A stretch of DNA of 64,000 nt, from NCBI GenBank assembly GCA_028278125.1, contig JANQEY010000080.1, positions 18,164-82,163 of the forward strand. The letters run 5' to 3'. The translations under genes and the position numbers were made by a program. This DNA is from a bacterium. GTDB taxonomy: Bacteria > Electryoneota > Electryoneia > Electryoneales > Electryoneaceae. Below, piece by piece: positions 1 through 8,437 of the stretch (position 1 is its first letter; the number at the start of each line of letters is the position of its first letter). Under the pieces are notes generated by a model. That model was given only the letters and a program-made list of their open reading frames with translations. It did not search any database and had not been told where the DNA came from.

Positions 1-125
1 GGACAAAACCTAACTTTATCGGTTCTGAGCTAGTTCGTAAATGAGGTATTCAATTAACTAAAGACGTTTATATGATGGAATCATAACAATGTCAGTAGAC
101 CTCCATGAATTAAATCATGTACGGA

Positions 126-344
126 TTACTGTTTCCTGACATCATTATCAGATAAAGAGGGGTCAATTGAATGTTTTGAATTCAAAGTAATGCAATGCTC
201 ACTCATGCATCGACATTTTCTGTCTATTGATTGTCCTTCTTTGACAGAAAAAACACGTCCACATCGAACACACATGTAATTGCCCGGCGTAACGTTTATC
301 CTCTTTCCAAGCATTTGTTCCCCTGTATGAATGGATTTTATCAT
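126..344 (-). CDS. Small Cys-rich putative zinc-binding protein
   Basis: A 72-residue reading frame with a CxxC pair (MCVRCG) and three further Cys residues around CRCMSEHC. This spacing resembles a small zinc ribbon. I do not recognise the family. It lies alone in AT-rich DNA with no clear operon partner. The Cys arrangement is the only argument that it is coding; a chance frame is possible. Confidence 0.3.
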   Translation of the reverse strand: MIKSIHTGEQMLGKRINVTPGNYMCVRCGRVFSVKEGQSIDRKCRCMSEHCITLNSKHSIDPSLSDNDVRKQ

Positions 345-634
345 GCTATTTATGCTTTAAGTACATTGAAGGTTACATTTGTAAACATGTTTCCTTGTCG
401 ATTTGCCCTAAGACGATCAGTCATCTTGAGGCGATGTTGGTTTGAATGCGTTAGACTTATCGCATGTGATTGATCAGTAAAGGTCGATTCAAATGACCAG
501 AAGGTTATTAAATCTCAACGTCATTACTCAATTGACGAAAGAGGTTAGAAAGGGACTTGAAACTTCTATTACATTGGTGGAATAATATGCGGTGGTTTTC
601 TAGTATTTAGAAACTTTACTTTCAAGGTGTTGAT
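345..634. other. Intergenic stretch, nothing recognised
   Basis: AT-rich DNA upstream of the PAS protein gene. I see no RNA gene, convincing repeat or coding frame here. It presumably contains the promoter of the PAS/histidine kinase pair. Confidence 0.4.
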
Positions 635-1009
635 ATGATAAATCTCATTGGAGTAAATGACATAGATTTTGAACAGACACTTGTAGGGTTATTTGATAAG
701 ATACCATTTTATGTGTTTCTAATAGATGAGGATCACAACATTGTTTTTGCGAATAAGGCCGTTTGGTGGAACTTTGGGAAGAATCCTGAAGCGGTTATTG
801 GTAAACATTGTCCAAGGCTAATACACGATGTTGATGAATATACCCATTGTCCGGTGATAAAAGCGATTGAAAAAAACGCTTTTGTCGAAATAAAGTATCA
901 AGATGAAAATTCAAAGAAGTGGTTCTTAAACACTGCGTATCCTACGACTTTTGTAACAGAAGAAGGAAAACGAGTTTTCTTCCATTTCAATAGGGAAATT
1001 ATCGAATGA
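635..1009 (+). CDS. Stand-alone PAS-domain protein with CP motifs
   Basis: A 124-residue protein that is essentially one PAS fold. It starts with the usual PAS opening (PFYVFLIDEDHNIVFANKA, about residues 24-42) and ends in the FxHFNREI beta strand. Two Cys-Pro motifs (GKHCP and THCPV) recur in the paralog at 3959-4390, so they may bind a metal or sense redox state. The stop overlaps the longest kinase frame (ATGA), indicating translational coupling with the histidine kinase. Inference: an input or accessory module for that kinase. The ligand is unknown. Confidence 0.75.
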   Translation: MINLIGVNDIDFEQTLVGLFDKIPFYVFLIDEDHNIVFANKAVWWNFGKNPEAVIGKHCPRLIHDVDEYTHCPVIKAIEKNAFVEIKYQDENSKKWFLNTAYPTTFVTEEGKRVFFHFNREIIE

Positions 1010-1023
1010 TTATCGGTGAGATT

Positions 1024-2268
1024 ATGAGTGATCAACAAGAGCTCATAGACGCCTTAACAGAAGAGAACGAGAATCTTCGTGTAGAAATCGAGAACCTCAG
1101 ACAAGAGGTTCTGATCAATAAGAGGGCTAGGGACGAGATAGGAAAGGTTAAAACTAGTCTTTCAGAAGCGCAACGTATTGCAAAACTTGGTAATTGGGAT
1201 TGGGATATACAACTTAATACACTTTTTTGGTCAGATGAAATTTATCGAATTTTTGGCCTAAAGCCAAGAGAATTCGGAGCTACCTACGAAGCATTTCTTG
1301 AGACATTACATCCTGATGATAAAGAATATGTAATAAATATGGTCAATGAAGCCTTATATGGAGATTCAAGTTACAACATTGATCATCGAATAATACTCCC
1401 AAATGGTGAGGTACGAATTGTCCATGAGAAGGGAGAGGTGACCCATGAGTCGAATAAACCGATTCGGATGATAGGAACAGTTCAAGATGTTACTGAAATT
1501 CGAAAGAAAGAGAAAGAACTAAAAACTGCGTACGAAGCTGTGCTTCGATCAAACGAAGAACTAGAGCAGTTTGCATATGTCGCGTCACATGATCTCCAAG
1601 AACCCCTCAGAATGGTCGCTAGTTATCTGCAACTCCTTGAAAGCCGATACGGAGACAAATTAAACGAAGATGGCAAGGAATTCATTTATTACGCGGTTGA
1701 TGGTGCACAACGGATGAAGAAGTTAATCCAAGATCTCCTTTCTTATTCAAGAATTCAATCTAGGGGAAAGCCGTTCGAAATGATTGATTTAAACAATGTA
1801 CTAACCGATACCTTAGTTGTCTTTAAAGCTGATATTGACGATAAGATTCTGACAATTGATAGTAGTGATCTCCCAACTGTCTGTGCTGACCATAGCCAGA
1901 TGAAATTGGTTTTCCAAAACTTAATATCCAATGGGATTAAGTTTAGACGAAGTGAAGTATCCAACATTCACATTGATTCGAAGAAGGATGGTGAGCAGTG
2001 GATCATTTCAGTTCATGATGACGGCATTGGCATTGAACCGCAATATCATGAAAGGATCTTCACAATGTTTGAAAAGCTTCATTCTATATCCGAATATGAA
2101 GGAACTGGTATAGGGTTGGCAATCACTAAGAGAGTAATACACCGTCACAATGGTAAAATTTGGGTTGAATCCGAGTTAGAAAAGGGATCAACGTTTCATA
2201 TTTCGATACCAATTATAGAATGCCCTGAAGAGAAAAGTGGTGGGTGCAATGAGCGATGCATCCAATAG
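1024..2268 (+). CDS. PAS-domain sensor histidine kinase
   Basis: Cytosolic two-component sensor kinase; no membrane segments are visible. The N-terminus is a coiled coil (about 1-45), followed by a PAS/PAC domain (GNWDWDIQ ... GTVQDVTEIRKKE), a HisKA dimerisation helix with the phospho-acceptor in ASHDLQEPLRM, and a HATPase_c domain with N box (NLISNGIKF), G1 (DDGIGIEP) and G2 (GTGIGLAITKRV). A start at 1006 is possible, but ATG 1024 has a well placed GGTGAG. The class resembles phytochrome-type kinases that signal to free Rcp1-like regulators; one such regulator lies at 5238. No regulator is adjacent, so the pairing is inference. Confidence 0.88.
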   Translation: MSDQQELIDALTEENENLRVEIENLRQEVLINKRARDEIGKVKTSLSEAQRIAKLGNWDWDIQLNTLFWSDEIYRIFGLKPREFGATYEAFLETLHPDDKEYVINMVNEALYGDSSYNIDHRIILPNGEVRIVHEKGEVTHESNKPIRMIGTVQDVTEIRKKEKELKTAYEAVLRSNEELEQFAYVASHDLQEPLRMVASYLQLLESRYGDKLNEDGKEFIYYAVDGAQRMKKLIQDLLSYSRIQSRGKPFEMIDLNNVLTDTLVVFKADIDDKILTIDSSDLPTVCADHSQMKLVFQNLISNGIKFRRSEVSNIHIDSKKDGEQWIISVHDDGIGIEPQYHERIFTMFEKLHSISEYEGTGIGLAITKRVIHRHNGKIWVESELEKGSTFHISIPIIECPEEKSGGCNERCIQ

Positions 2269-2437
2269 TAACAAGTAGAATGAGATGGATAATTATTTTA
2301 AGATTCATATAAGAAGTCTATTTCGAGGGATTATTAGTGCATTTTGTATCAGTACCCTTTATCTAGTTACGTTTTTTGTATACGGAATATATATAATAGA
2401 ACATCACCATCTTTATATTCCAAGGAGTTGGAAATTC

Positions 2438-2533
2438 ATGAGTGAGAAAGGGAATAAATCACCAAAGAACGCACCAAGCACGACCGGAAATCCTTCAGGT
2501 AAAGGTAGGGGCAACAATCCATCAAAGAAATAA
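2438..2533 (+). CDS. 31-residue Gly/Asn/Pro-rich peptide
   Basis: A very short gene starting at ATG 2438, preceded by AAGGAG at ordinary spacing and ending in TAA. The peptide is Lys/Asn/Pro/Gly-rich with a core reading NAPSTTGNPSGKGRGNNP. I recall similar tiny hypothetical proteins with a NAPSTTGNPSG core in bacteria, but cannot verify this here. A longer frame from 2285 exists, but its first half is a weak hydrophobic stretch and the ribosome site favours the short form. The function is unknown. Confidence 0.5.
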   Translation: MSEKGNKSPKNAPSTTGNPSGKGRGNNPSKK

Positions 2534-3123
2534 CTATATTGAGTGGTATATCGCATTTGATATTATCTAAGACAATCATTCTCTCTGAATTATTAGACTT
2601 AATATCCTATCAGTATAATCCCCAATGGCTAGGTTTATGTTGAGATAAATGATTAATAATTCTGGATTTGTTATAATAAACGAGCCGTCAGGTATCCTTT
2701 GTATTAAGTAAGCAACCGGGAGTGCAACTAACCTGGCGGCTCACCTGCGATAGTAGATTTTTTCTTATCTGGTTGAAGGTTGGTCGACTATTGGATACAG
2801 AAAGATGAATTGCTGCATTTAATCCACTATGGAATAACTGTTCGACGCCAAGATCACACATAGAAGATTGTTAAATGATCTCATTTTCAATATTAATCTT
2901 CAATGAGAATATATTAATAGAATTGATGTATTACGACAATATGATGAGCCATGAATGCTGGTCACCTTTATATGAGACTCCTATGCAGCCCAGTGAGTTA
3001 AGTGTACCCATATCTTTCCACCGTTGTTGGCTCATCACACTTTTTACCATTGTTTTTAATATGTATCGTTTAGCATAACGGTAAACTTAGAGCTGAGCTT
3101 GATGTACCGGGAATTGATAAAAA
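2534..3123. other. Gene-poor stretch with one inverted repeat
   Basis: No convincing coding frame. The only structure seen is an imperfect inverted repeat: GAGCCGTCAGGT at 2682-2693 against ACCTGGCGGCTC at 2731-2742 (11 of 12 pair). It could fold into a hairpin or be a remnant of a mobile end. The rest is AT-rich with nothing recognised. Confidence 0.4.
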
Positions 3124-3921
3124 TCATCTACGGCGGATGTTAAGAAATAAGACTGTTATGAGAGCAATTATTGTTGTGAGGCCAAATCCCGGTATTCCGG
3201 CATCATCGTTGTTGCCATCTGGTCTTGTTGATGTATCCTGGGGATAATCGTGGGAATCTCTTGGATCTGTTCCTGCGAGCTTCTCTTCCTCATCAGAATA
3301 ACCATCACCATCATCGTCTGAATCTTCGTCATCGTGGATATCGTCGCCATCAAGATCACTCCAGTTCAAAATGAAGTCATCTCCTTCCGCCCAATCGATA
3401 GTTCTAGTATTCGGATCTCGTCGATGGGTCCTAACTTCCGTATTTCCTAATGAATCATCCAATTCAGGTGAGCCAACAACACCTTTCTCAAGTTCGAGTA
3501 CAATATAACCAGGTGTTCCGGTCATATAGCTACCTGTACAGGTTCCGTTCACTGTGTATGCAGTGGATCCACCACCTTGAACCCATGTTCCATATTCATA
3601 TTTGATCTCGTCATCTTCCCGGAGACGACAGAAATAGTTTTCATCTCTGAATTGCCAATAGAATACATAATCTGTTTCGCTTTCAATAGAAGCTAGCGAT
3701 TTAACTTTCATATTAAAACGCATTGTAGTGTTCGAAAGATCAATGAACCATGCTGAAATGATCTCTAAACCGTCATTATCTGCAGTTGGGTTCTGACTAT
3801 CATCCGCATCATTGTCGGAATCTGTAATTTCCGGATTGTTTTCAGTACCTGCGGATGCATTATTGAGGATTAATCCAATAACCATTATCAGGATTAAAAT
3901 CCAAATAGCTTTCTGGGACAT
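3124..3921 (-). CDS. Secreted acidic surface protein with PGF-CTERM tail
   Basis: Starts with a signal peptide (hydrophobic residues about 5-24). It continues as an acidic extracellular region with a beta-rich domain, then an Asp-rich TSP3-like calcium-binding stretch (about 190-225). The C-terminus is a low-complexity linker followed by IPGFG, a hydrophobic helix and an Arg cluster. In archaea, PGF before a terminal helix and basic tail is the PGF-CTERM signal cut by archaeosortase A for lipid anchoring. The folded domain is not recognised. Likely role: cell-surface or S-layer-associated protein. Confidence 0.75.
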   Translation of the reverse strand: MSQKAIWILILIMVIGLILNNASAGTENNPEITDSDNDADDSQNPTADNDGLEIISAWFIDLSNTTMRFNMKVKSLASIESETDYVFYWQFRDENYFCRLREDDEIKYEYGTWVQGGGSTAYTVNGTCTGSYMTGTPGYIVLELEKGVVGSPELDDSLGNTEVRTHRRDPNTRTIDWAEGDDFILNWSDLDGDDIHDDEDSDDDGDGYSDEEEKLAGTDPRDSHDYPQDTSTRPDGNNDDAGIPGFGLTTIIALITVLFLNIRRR

Positions 3922-3958
3922 ATGAATGGATATTCTATGAGATATTTGATGATTTCGA

Positions 3959-4390
3959 TTATTCGCTTTTCGAAGTCATGAATTGAGATACAAGATCTGA
4001 AATATTCATTTTAAAATGCATGAAAATACGGTTACCTTCGTTTGAAATCCATTCCGTTGGGTATGCACCAGAGAAATAAATGGCATTATCTTCTTTCGAT
4101 ATTAATTGATGAGCTTTATTGGTTTTAGTAGATACCGCAACCGGACATGCGTAACAGTTTTTTCCATTATGTTGAAAATGAGGGCATTTGTGACCTGCAA
4201 GGAGATCAGGGATTTCATTAAGCTCTAAGTATGTGCCATGGTTAGCTAGTATTATATTATGTTCGCTATCTATCAACATAACTTTGAATGGCACAGAGTT
4301 CATTAATGAAAGAAAGATCTCCTCTGCTGAGGCTTTTTCAACATCAAGGATGCCGACCTGGAAAGGATTTGAGTCTATCAATTTGGCCAT
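3959..4390 (-). CDS. Stand-alone PAS-domain protein, paralog of the one at 635
   Basis: A single PAS domain (VMLIDSEHNIILANHGT near the start) with a Cys cluster (GHKCPH ... NCYACPV) and a terminal strand RIFMHFK that parallels FFHFNRE in the 635-1009 protein. I chose ATG 4390 because it has GGAGAT just upstream; a 12-codon longer frame begins at 4426. It is divergent from the kinase cluster and transcribed alone. The shared Cys-Pro motifs suggest a bound metal or redox sensing, but this is inference. Confidence 0.7.
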   Translation of the reverse strand: MAKLIDSNPFQVGILDVEKASAEEIFLSLMNSVPFKVMLIDSEHNIILANHGTYLELNEIPDLLAGHKCPHFQHNGKNCYACPVAVSTKTNKAHQLISKEDNAIYFSGAYPTEWISNEGNRIFMHFKMNISDLVSQFMTSKSE

Positions 4391-4881
4391 GTTGATCTCC
4401 AATTGTGGATGAATAAATGAAATCATATAAGAATATTATGTAAATCTGAGTTTATTCATGAAGATTTAATAGGGCTCCAGGGGAACTGTTACCGCGACAT
4501 GCGACCTTAATCTTTAAGGAGAACTATTAATAAGGGATCTTGTGAGAACCCCTTTTTTTAGTAGGGTGGCTAAGCATATGTTTGGCCAAACCTCCTAGGC
4601 GAGTTCCTTTTAGCCGAAATCGTATTGGAAAATCAAGCTAAGGTGTAAATTGCCTGATAGATGATGAAAACAGTTTCGGGATTTAACTGAATAATAAGAT
4701 CCGTTTTTCTCGGTATGATTTATTCGGGTTCTTTCCATTTCCCGGTGACCAATAGCAGCTTCTTTGATTAAAGCAATCGGTCTCACGGACTACATCTAGA
4801 AACCGAGAAAGCAAGCTATTAATTAGGTTAAGTTATGTCGTTGATTATGTGGAGGTAAGAAGGGGCACGGGTAATCACACA
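4391..4881. other. Intergenic stretch, nothing recognised
   Basis: AT-rich sequence between the PAS gene and the MITE-like element. I see no coding frame, tRNA or strong hairpin. Confidence 0.35.
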
Positions 4882-4967
4882 GGCCTTGCACCTTCTTAGC
4901 CAGTTGCACTTTTAAATGGTGGGTTGCACCCTTTTTCAGGAAATCCCTCTAAATAGGGTGCAAAACC
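4882..4967. mobile_element. 86-bp MITE-like remnant of the IS at 13.8-18.6 kb
   Basis: The unit begins GGCCTTGCACCTT and ends GGTGCAAAACC, giving terminal inverted repeats of the form GGYYTTGCACC. Its first about 33 bases match the left end of the 13831-18590 element almost base for base (CTTGCACCTTYTTAGCCAGTTGCA). The flanks AATCACACA (4873-4881) and AATCGCGCA (4968-4976) agree at 7 of 9 positions, consistent with an aged 9-bp target duplication. It has no coding capacity, so it would need the transposase in trans. Confidence 0.65.
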
Positions 4968-5237
4968 AATCGCGCAGAAAACACTTAATAGTTCAATAGT
5001 AATTAATGTATAGTGAGCCATCGGCACGCAGGAGTTATTGATACAATCCCCCAGGTTGCTTGTATCAAAATCGGTCACCTAGATGATGATAGTCTGATGG
5101 CTCACTGAACCCCTTATTCTTTTCTCATTTTCGTATTCTTAATGATTGTGACTGATTACTATTGGTTATAAGCAACGTACTTTTAAATATGGATTTAGGA
5201 ACAGATTCTTTTGGCATAGGGAAGAAGGTGGAAATCA

Positions 5238-5705
5238 ATGCTAGTAAAACGAAAAGAAGGGATGCGGATTCTTCTTGTAGAAGATAATCCCGGTGATATA
5301 AGGCTCGCTCAAGAAGCGATTAAGGAAGCTGGGCTGAAACTTGAAATGGATGTCGTCACAGATGGGCAGGCTGCATTAGACTTTTTAGAAAAGAAGAATG
5401 ACTTTCAAGATGCCAAAACACCAAATCTGATTCTCCTAGACCTCAATCTCCCGAAATTAGACGGTAGGATGGTATTGTCAGAAATTAAGCGTAATAGACA
5501 GTTAATGAAGATACCAGTGATCATATTCACTACCTCAAGTAGTGATGAAGATGTCTATATGACATATCAGCTCCATGCGAATTGTTACATGGTAAAACCG
5601 GTAGAATTCAATACGTTTATTGAACATATTAGGATTCTATCGAATTTTTGGTTCGAATTAGCCACGATTCCATGGGAGAATAATGACGATTCTGATTGTG
5701 ATTAA
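5238..5705 (+). CDS. Single-domain response regulator (Rcp1-like)
   Basis: A CheY-like receiver domain with acidic pocket VEDNPGD, phospho-acceptor Asp68 in LLDLNLP, the Thr switch in IFTTSSS and conserved Lys120 in MVKPVEF. There is no output domain. The extra insertion after helix 1 and the NPGD signature are typical of Rcp1-type regulators, which act with phytochrome-like kinases. ATG 5238 has GGTGG about eight bases upstream. The partner may be the PAS kinase at 1024, but they are 3 kb apart. A small helical gene follows 29 bp downstream. Confidence 0.88.
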   Translation: MLVKRKEGMRILLVEDNPGDIRLAQEAIKEAGLKLEMDVVTDGQAALDFLEKKNDFQDAKTPNLILLDLNLPKLDGRMVLSEIKRNRQLMKIPVIIFTTSSSDEDVYMTYQLHANCYMVKPVEFNTFIEHIRILSNFWFELATIPWENNDDSDCD

Positions 5706-5734
5706 TTGGTAATGTCCAACTAGAGTATATAAGT

Positions 5735-6004
5735 ATGATAAAGAATGCTTATTCAATGGCGCTTGATGAGGACGAAAAACAGCTGTTAGAAAAGTTACAT
5801 TCAAAGGTTGGGAATACTCGAAAGCCGTTTGCAAAGGTTGAGTTGGCGAAAGAATTACAGTGGGAAATGAACCGCTTGGACTTTGCCATGATAGAGTTAA
5901 TTCAGTCCCGAATAATTGAAAACGTCGACAATGGTGGTAGATGGTCTTTCACGTTTGAATATCTTAAAGAAAGCATTGATAAGACAAGGCATAGTGACGA
6001 CTGA
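5735..6004 (+). CDS. Small helical hypothetical protein downstream of response regulator
   Basis: An 89-residue charged protein, probably a helix-turn-helix-sized fold: a helical start, then PFAKVELAKELQW, which resembles the second helix of a winged helix, and WSFTFEYLK as a possible wing. A shorter start at 5756 (MALDEDE) is possible. It follows the receiver gene closely and probably shares its transcript. I do not recognise the family; DNA binding is inferred only from the pattern. Confidence 0.55.
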   Translation: MIKNAYSMALDEDEKQLLEKLHSKVGNTRKPFAKVELAKELQWEMNRLDFAMIELIQSRIIENVDNGGRWSFTFEYLKESIDKTRHSDD

Positions 6005-6218
6005 GCGTATTCCACTAGGTCGAAATCATTAATAACACCTTCCTAGTTGATTTGAATTGTAACCTCTATCATGAATTCTTGTAATATCGTTTAATCTGAA
6101 ATGGTAAGTGCTTCTATGATCTATAGATTCATATTCAATGAAATATCCTCCAGACATTAATTCCTCAATTGCAGACACTCAATGAGTCGACATTTGAATG
6201 AAAAAGGAAATAAACACC

Positions 6219-7241
6219 TCACACTTTAGAGATCAGGTTGTTGATGACTAGTTCGGAGATATCGGCTGAGTATTCCCCGGTGCGTCTGATGCTCTCGGCG
6301 ATCCGGCCTTCAGCCGCGCTTGCTTGGCCCTTGGATCGGATGGAACTGGAAATGATTGTTTCGCAGAGGTTGGCAAGCTCCGCCATTGCCGTGATAGTGT
6401 CGTTTGCGGCGGCGATATCCTTTCTCATCCACGCATTCATGCTATCCGAGAATATCTGGGATGCTACCTTATGGGCCTTGACCACTTTCTTGACCATGGC
6501 GGAGCCGACCTCATTATCGATTAAAATTTGCTGATTCTTGGAGATGATGACGGCATGGTCGCCTATCCTCTCGAGGATCCGGCTGACGAGGAAATAGTAA
6601 ATCGCGTCGTCAAGGGATACGTCCAGTCTTCTTGCCAGATTGGTGTCATGTAGCATTATGTTGGATTGGCGGGCGATGAGCCAGTGGAGCTTGTCCACGT
6701 CATCGTCCCGCATTATTACCTCCTCGGCGAGGTCGCCGTCACCGGAACGGAGCGCCTTCATAGTGTTCTCGTGCATGGTCTTGACGAGGATGAACATGCG
6801 CTCGACGGTCTTGTTAAAAGGCATTTCAGCAGGGTCGAGAAGATCCTTCAGTGTTGTCGAGTTCAGATCCTCTTCCATGATCTCCGGGCCAATGGTCATT
6901 CTGGTGAATTCTGCAACCTGATCTCGCACAGTCGGGGAGAGCCCCTTCTTTGATTTGACGATGATGTAAGAGTATCCTGCGATATAGGCGCCGATCAACA
7001 GCCTGAATAGATATCTTGGGTCCAGAATGGCATCTGCATCGATTACCTTCTCTCTGTGCACCTTCTCGGGTGTCAGTTTCGTGCTTATAAGAAGACTTCC
7101 GTCGGGCTGTACTATCAAACCTAATGGGTCGTTCTTCTGGATCTTCTGATCGATGATCCAGTCCTTAGGGAGGGTGATCACGTAGGAGGAACCCCCGGTC
7201 AGCTGTACCTTCCTCAACTCCAGTTTCTCACCTTGATCCAT
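6219..7241 (-). CDS. AbrB/PhoU-domain phosphate uptake regulator
   Basis: The N-terminus is a SpoVT/AbrB-type swapped-hairpin DNA-binding domain (VQLTGGSSYVITLPKDWI, about residues 12-29). Two PhoU-like three-helix bundles follow (about 115-335), with PhoU-type metal-site residues in RILERIGDHA. This architecture is known in archaea as a phosphate-responsive regulator. It is divergent from pstS with a 157-bp AT-rich gap, so it is the natural candidate to control the pst operon. GC content matches the core genome. Confidence 0.85.
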   Translation of the reverse strand: MDQGEKLELRKVQLTGGSSYVITLPKDWIIDQKIQKNDPLGLIVQPDGSLLISTKLTPEKVHREKVIDADAILDPRYLFRLLIGAYIAGYSYIIVKSKKGLSPTVRDQVAEFTRMTIGPEIMEEDLNSTTLKDLLDPAEMPFNKTVERMFILVKTMHENTMKALRSGDGDLAEEVIMRDDDVDKLHWLIARQSNIMLHDTNLARRLDVSLDDAIYYFLVSRILERIGDHAVIISKNQQILIDNEVGSAMVKKVVKAHKVASQIFSDSMNAWMRKDIAAANDTITAMAELANLCETIISSSIRSKGQASAAEGRIAESIRRTGEYSADISELVINNLISKV

Positions 7242-7279
7242 GTAAATCTAAATTGAATATATCATATTTGTCTTTATAA

Positions 7280-7297
7280 AGATATTGGTCTATATCT
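7280..7297. promoter_or_regulatory. Palindromic operator candidate between phoU-like gene and pstS
   Basis: AGATAT and ATATCT form a perfect 6+6 inverted repeat separated by TGGTCT. It sits in the AT-rich gap between the divergent AbrB-PhoU regulator and pstS. It is a plausible binding site for that dimeric regulator, but this is inferred only from position and symmetry. The surrounding sequence is rich in TATAT, so chance is a concern. Confidence 0.35.
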
Positions 7298-7398
7298 ATC
7301 TATATTGGGTATATATTGATTTATATTATACGCAGACAAAATATATATTTCGAACGGATATAAGATATCATCGGCGCGAGTGCGCCAGAGGTGAATGA

Positions 7399-8409
7399 TT
7401 GAAGATCCCTGCAGCAAAAACGGGAACGGCACTGACACTGGTGCTGATGGTCCTGGTTGTTTCGATGACTGGGTGTACGGAAAGTAGCAGTAACGGCAAA
7501 CCAAAACTGAGCCAAACAGGGTCAAGCACTGTCCTCCCATTGGCGATCGCCTGGGCGGAGGAGTTCGATGAAGCGAACATATTCGTCTCTGGTGGTGGTT
7601 CAAGTCATGGGATAAATTCTTTACTGAACAAGGAGGCTGATCTTGGAGATTCGAGCAGGCTGATGAAAGGCAGTGATTACGAGAAGGTCGGCGGTAACGC
7701 GGCAAACGTCAAGGCAGACGGTACAGCGACCCGGGCAGCTCCGACCGGTGTATGGCCTCACAAATGGGTCGTTGCATACGATGTCTTGACCGTTGTTGTC
7801 AACAACGACAACAATTGGGCTGAGAACCTGAATTACACCCAGTTGTACCACATCTTCACGACGGACAACAAATCGGAGAAATGGAGCGACGTTCCCGGAC
7901 TGAACAACGCACCTGACGAGACGATCGAGATATTCGCCCCTGATGCGGCAAGTGGAACCTATGATTACTTCTTCGAGGAGTTGATCGAGGGCTGGGGCGA
8001 CGACACTCAGGTTGCAGACACCAGGCTGGATGCGAACGACCATTACTCCGGCAGCGCGGACGACAACGTGATCCTGAACGCAATTAAAGCCAACAAATAC
8101 TCGATCGGGTTCTTCGGCTTCTCCTACTACAAGGAGAATCCGAACAAGGTAAAAGCCGTGAACATAGCCAACGACTATGACGGACAGACCACACATCAGG
8201 AGCCGTCACTGACTAATGTGGTAAAGTATCCGATAGCTCGTCCGCTTCACATCTACACGAACGGTGTTCCGAAGGAAGGGCACGTGATCAACAAGTACCT
8301 CAGGTACGTCTTCAGCGACGTCGGTCAAGCTATCGTTCCGGAAGTTGGTTATGTGAAGCTGGAACTGGTGAGCCAGGCGTTGGTGGACGATCAGTTGGCA
8401 AAGCTTTGA
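7399..8409 (+). CDS. pstS: Phosphate ABC transporter substrate-binding lipoprotein PstS
   Basis: Binds phosphate outside the membrane and delivers it to PstCA. A signal peptide ends in a lipobox (VSMTGC, Cys26). The mature part starts with the phosphate-loop signature TGSSTVLPLA and contains SRLMKGSDYE and PDAASGTYDYF, all typical of PstS. The start is TTG 7399 with GAGGTG eight bases upstream; no better ATG is available. First gene of pstS-pstCA-pstB-phoU. Confidence 0.93.
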   Translation: MKIPAAKTGTALTLVLMVLVVSMTGCTESSSNGKPKLSQTGSSTVLPLAIAWAEEFDEANIFVSGGGSSHGINSLLNKEADLGDSSRLMKGSDYEKVGGNAANVKADGTATRAAPTGVWPHKWVVAYDVLTVVVNNDNNWAENLNYTQLYHIFTTDNKSEKWSDVPGLNNAPDETIEIFAPDAASGTYDYFFEELIEGWGDDTQVADTRLDANDHYSGSADDNVILNAIKANKYSIGFFGFSYYKENPNKVKAVNIANDYDGQTTHQEPSLTNVVKYPIARPLHIYTNGVPKEGHVINKYLRYVFSDVGQAIVPEVGYVKLELVSQALVDDQLAKL

Positions 8410-8437
8410 ATGAGTCGGTAGGAGAGGCAGAAACGTT

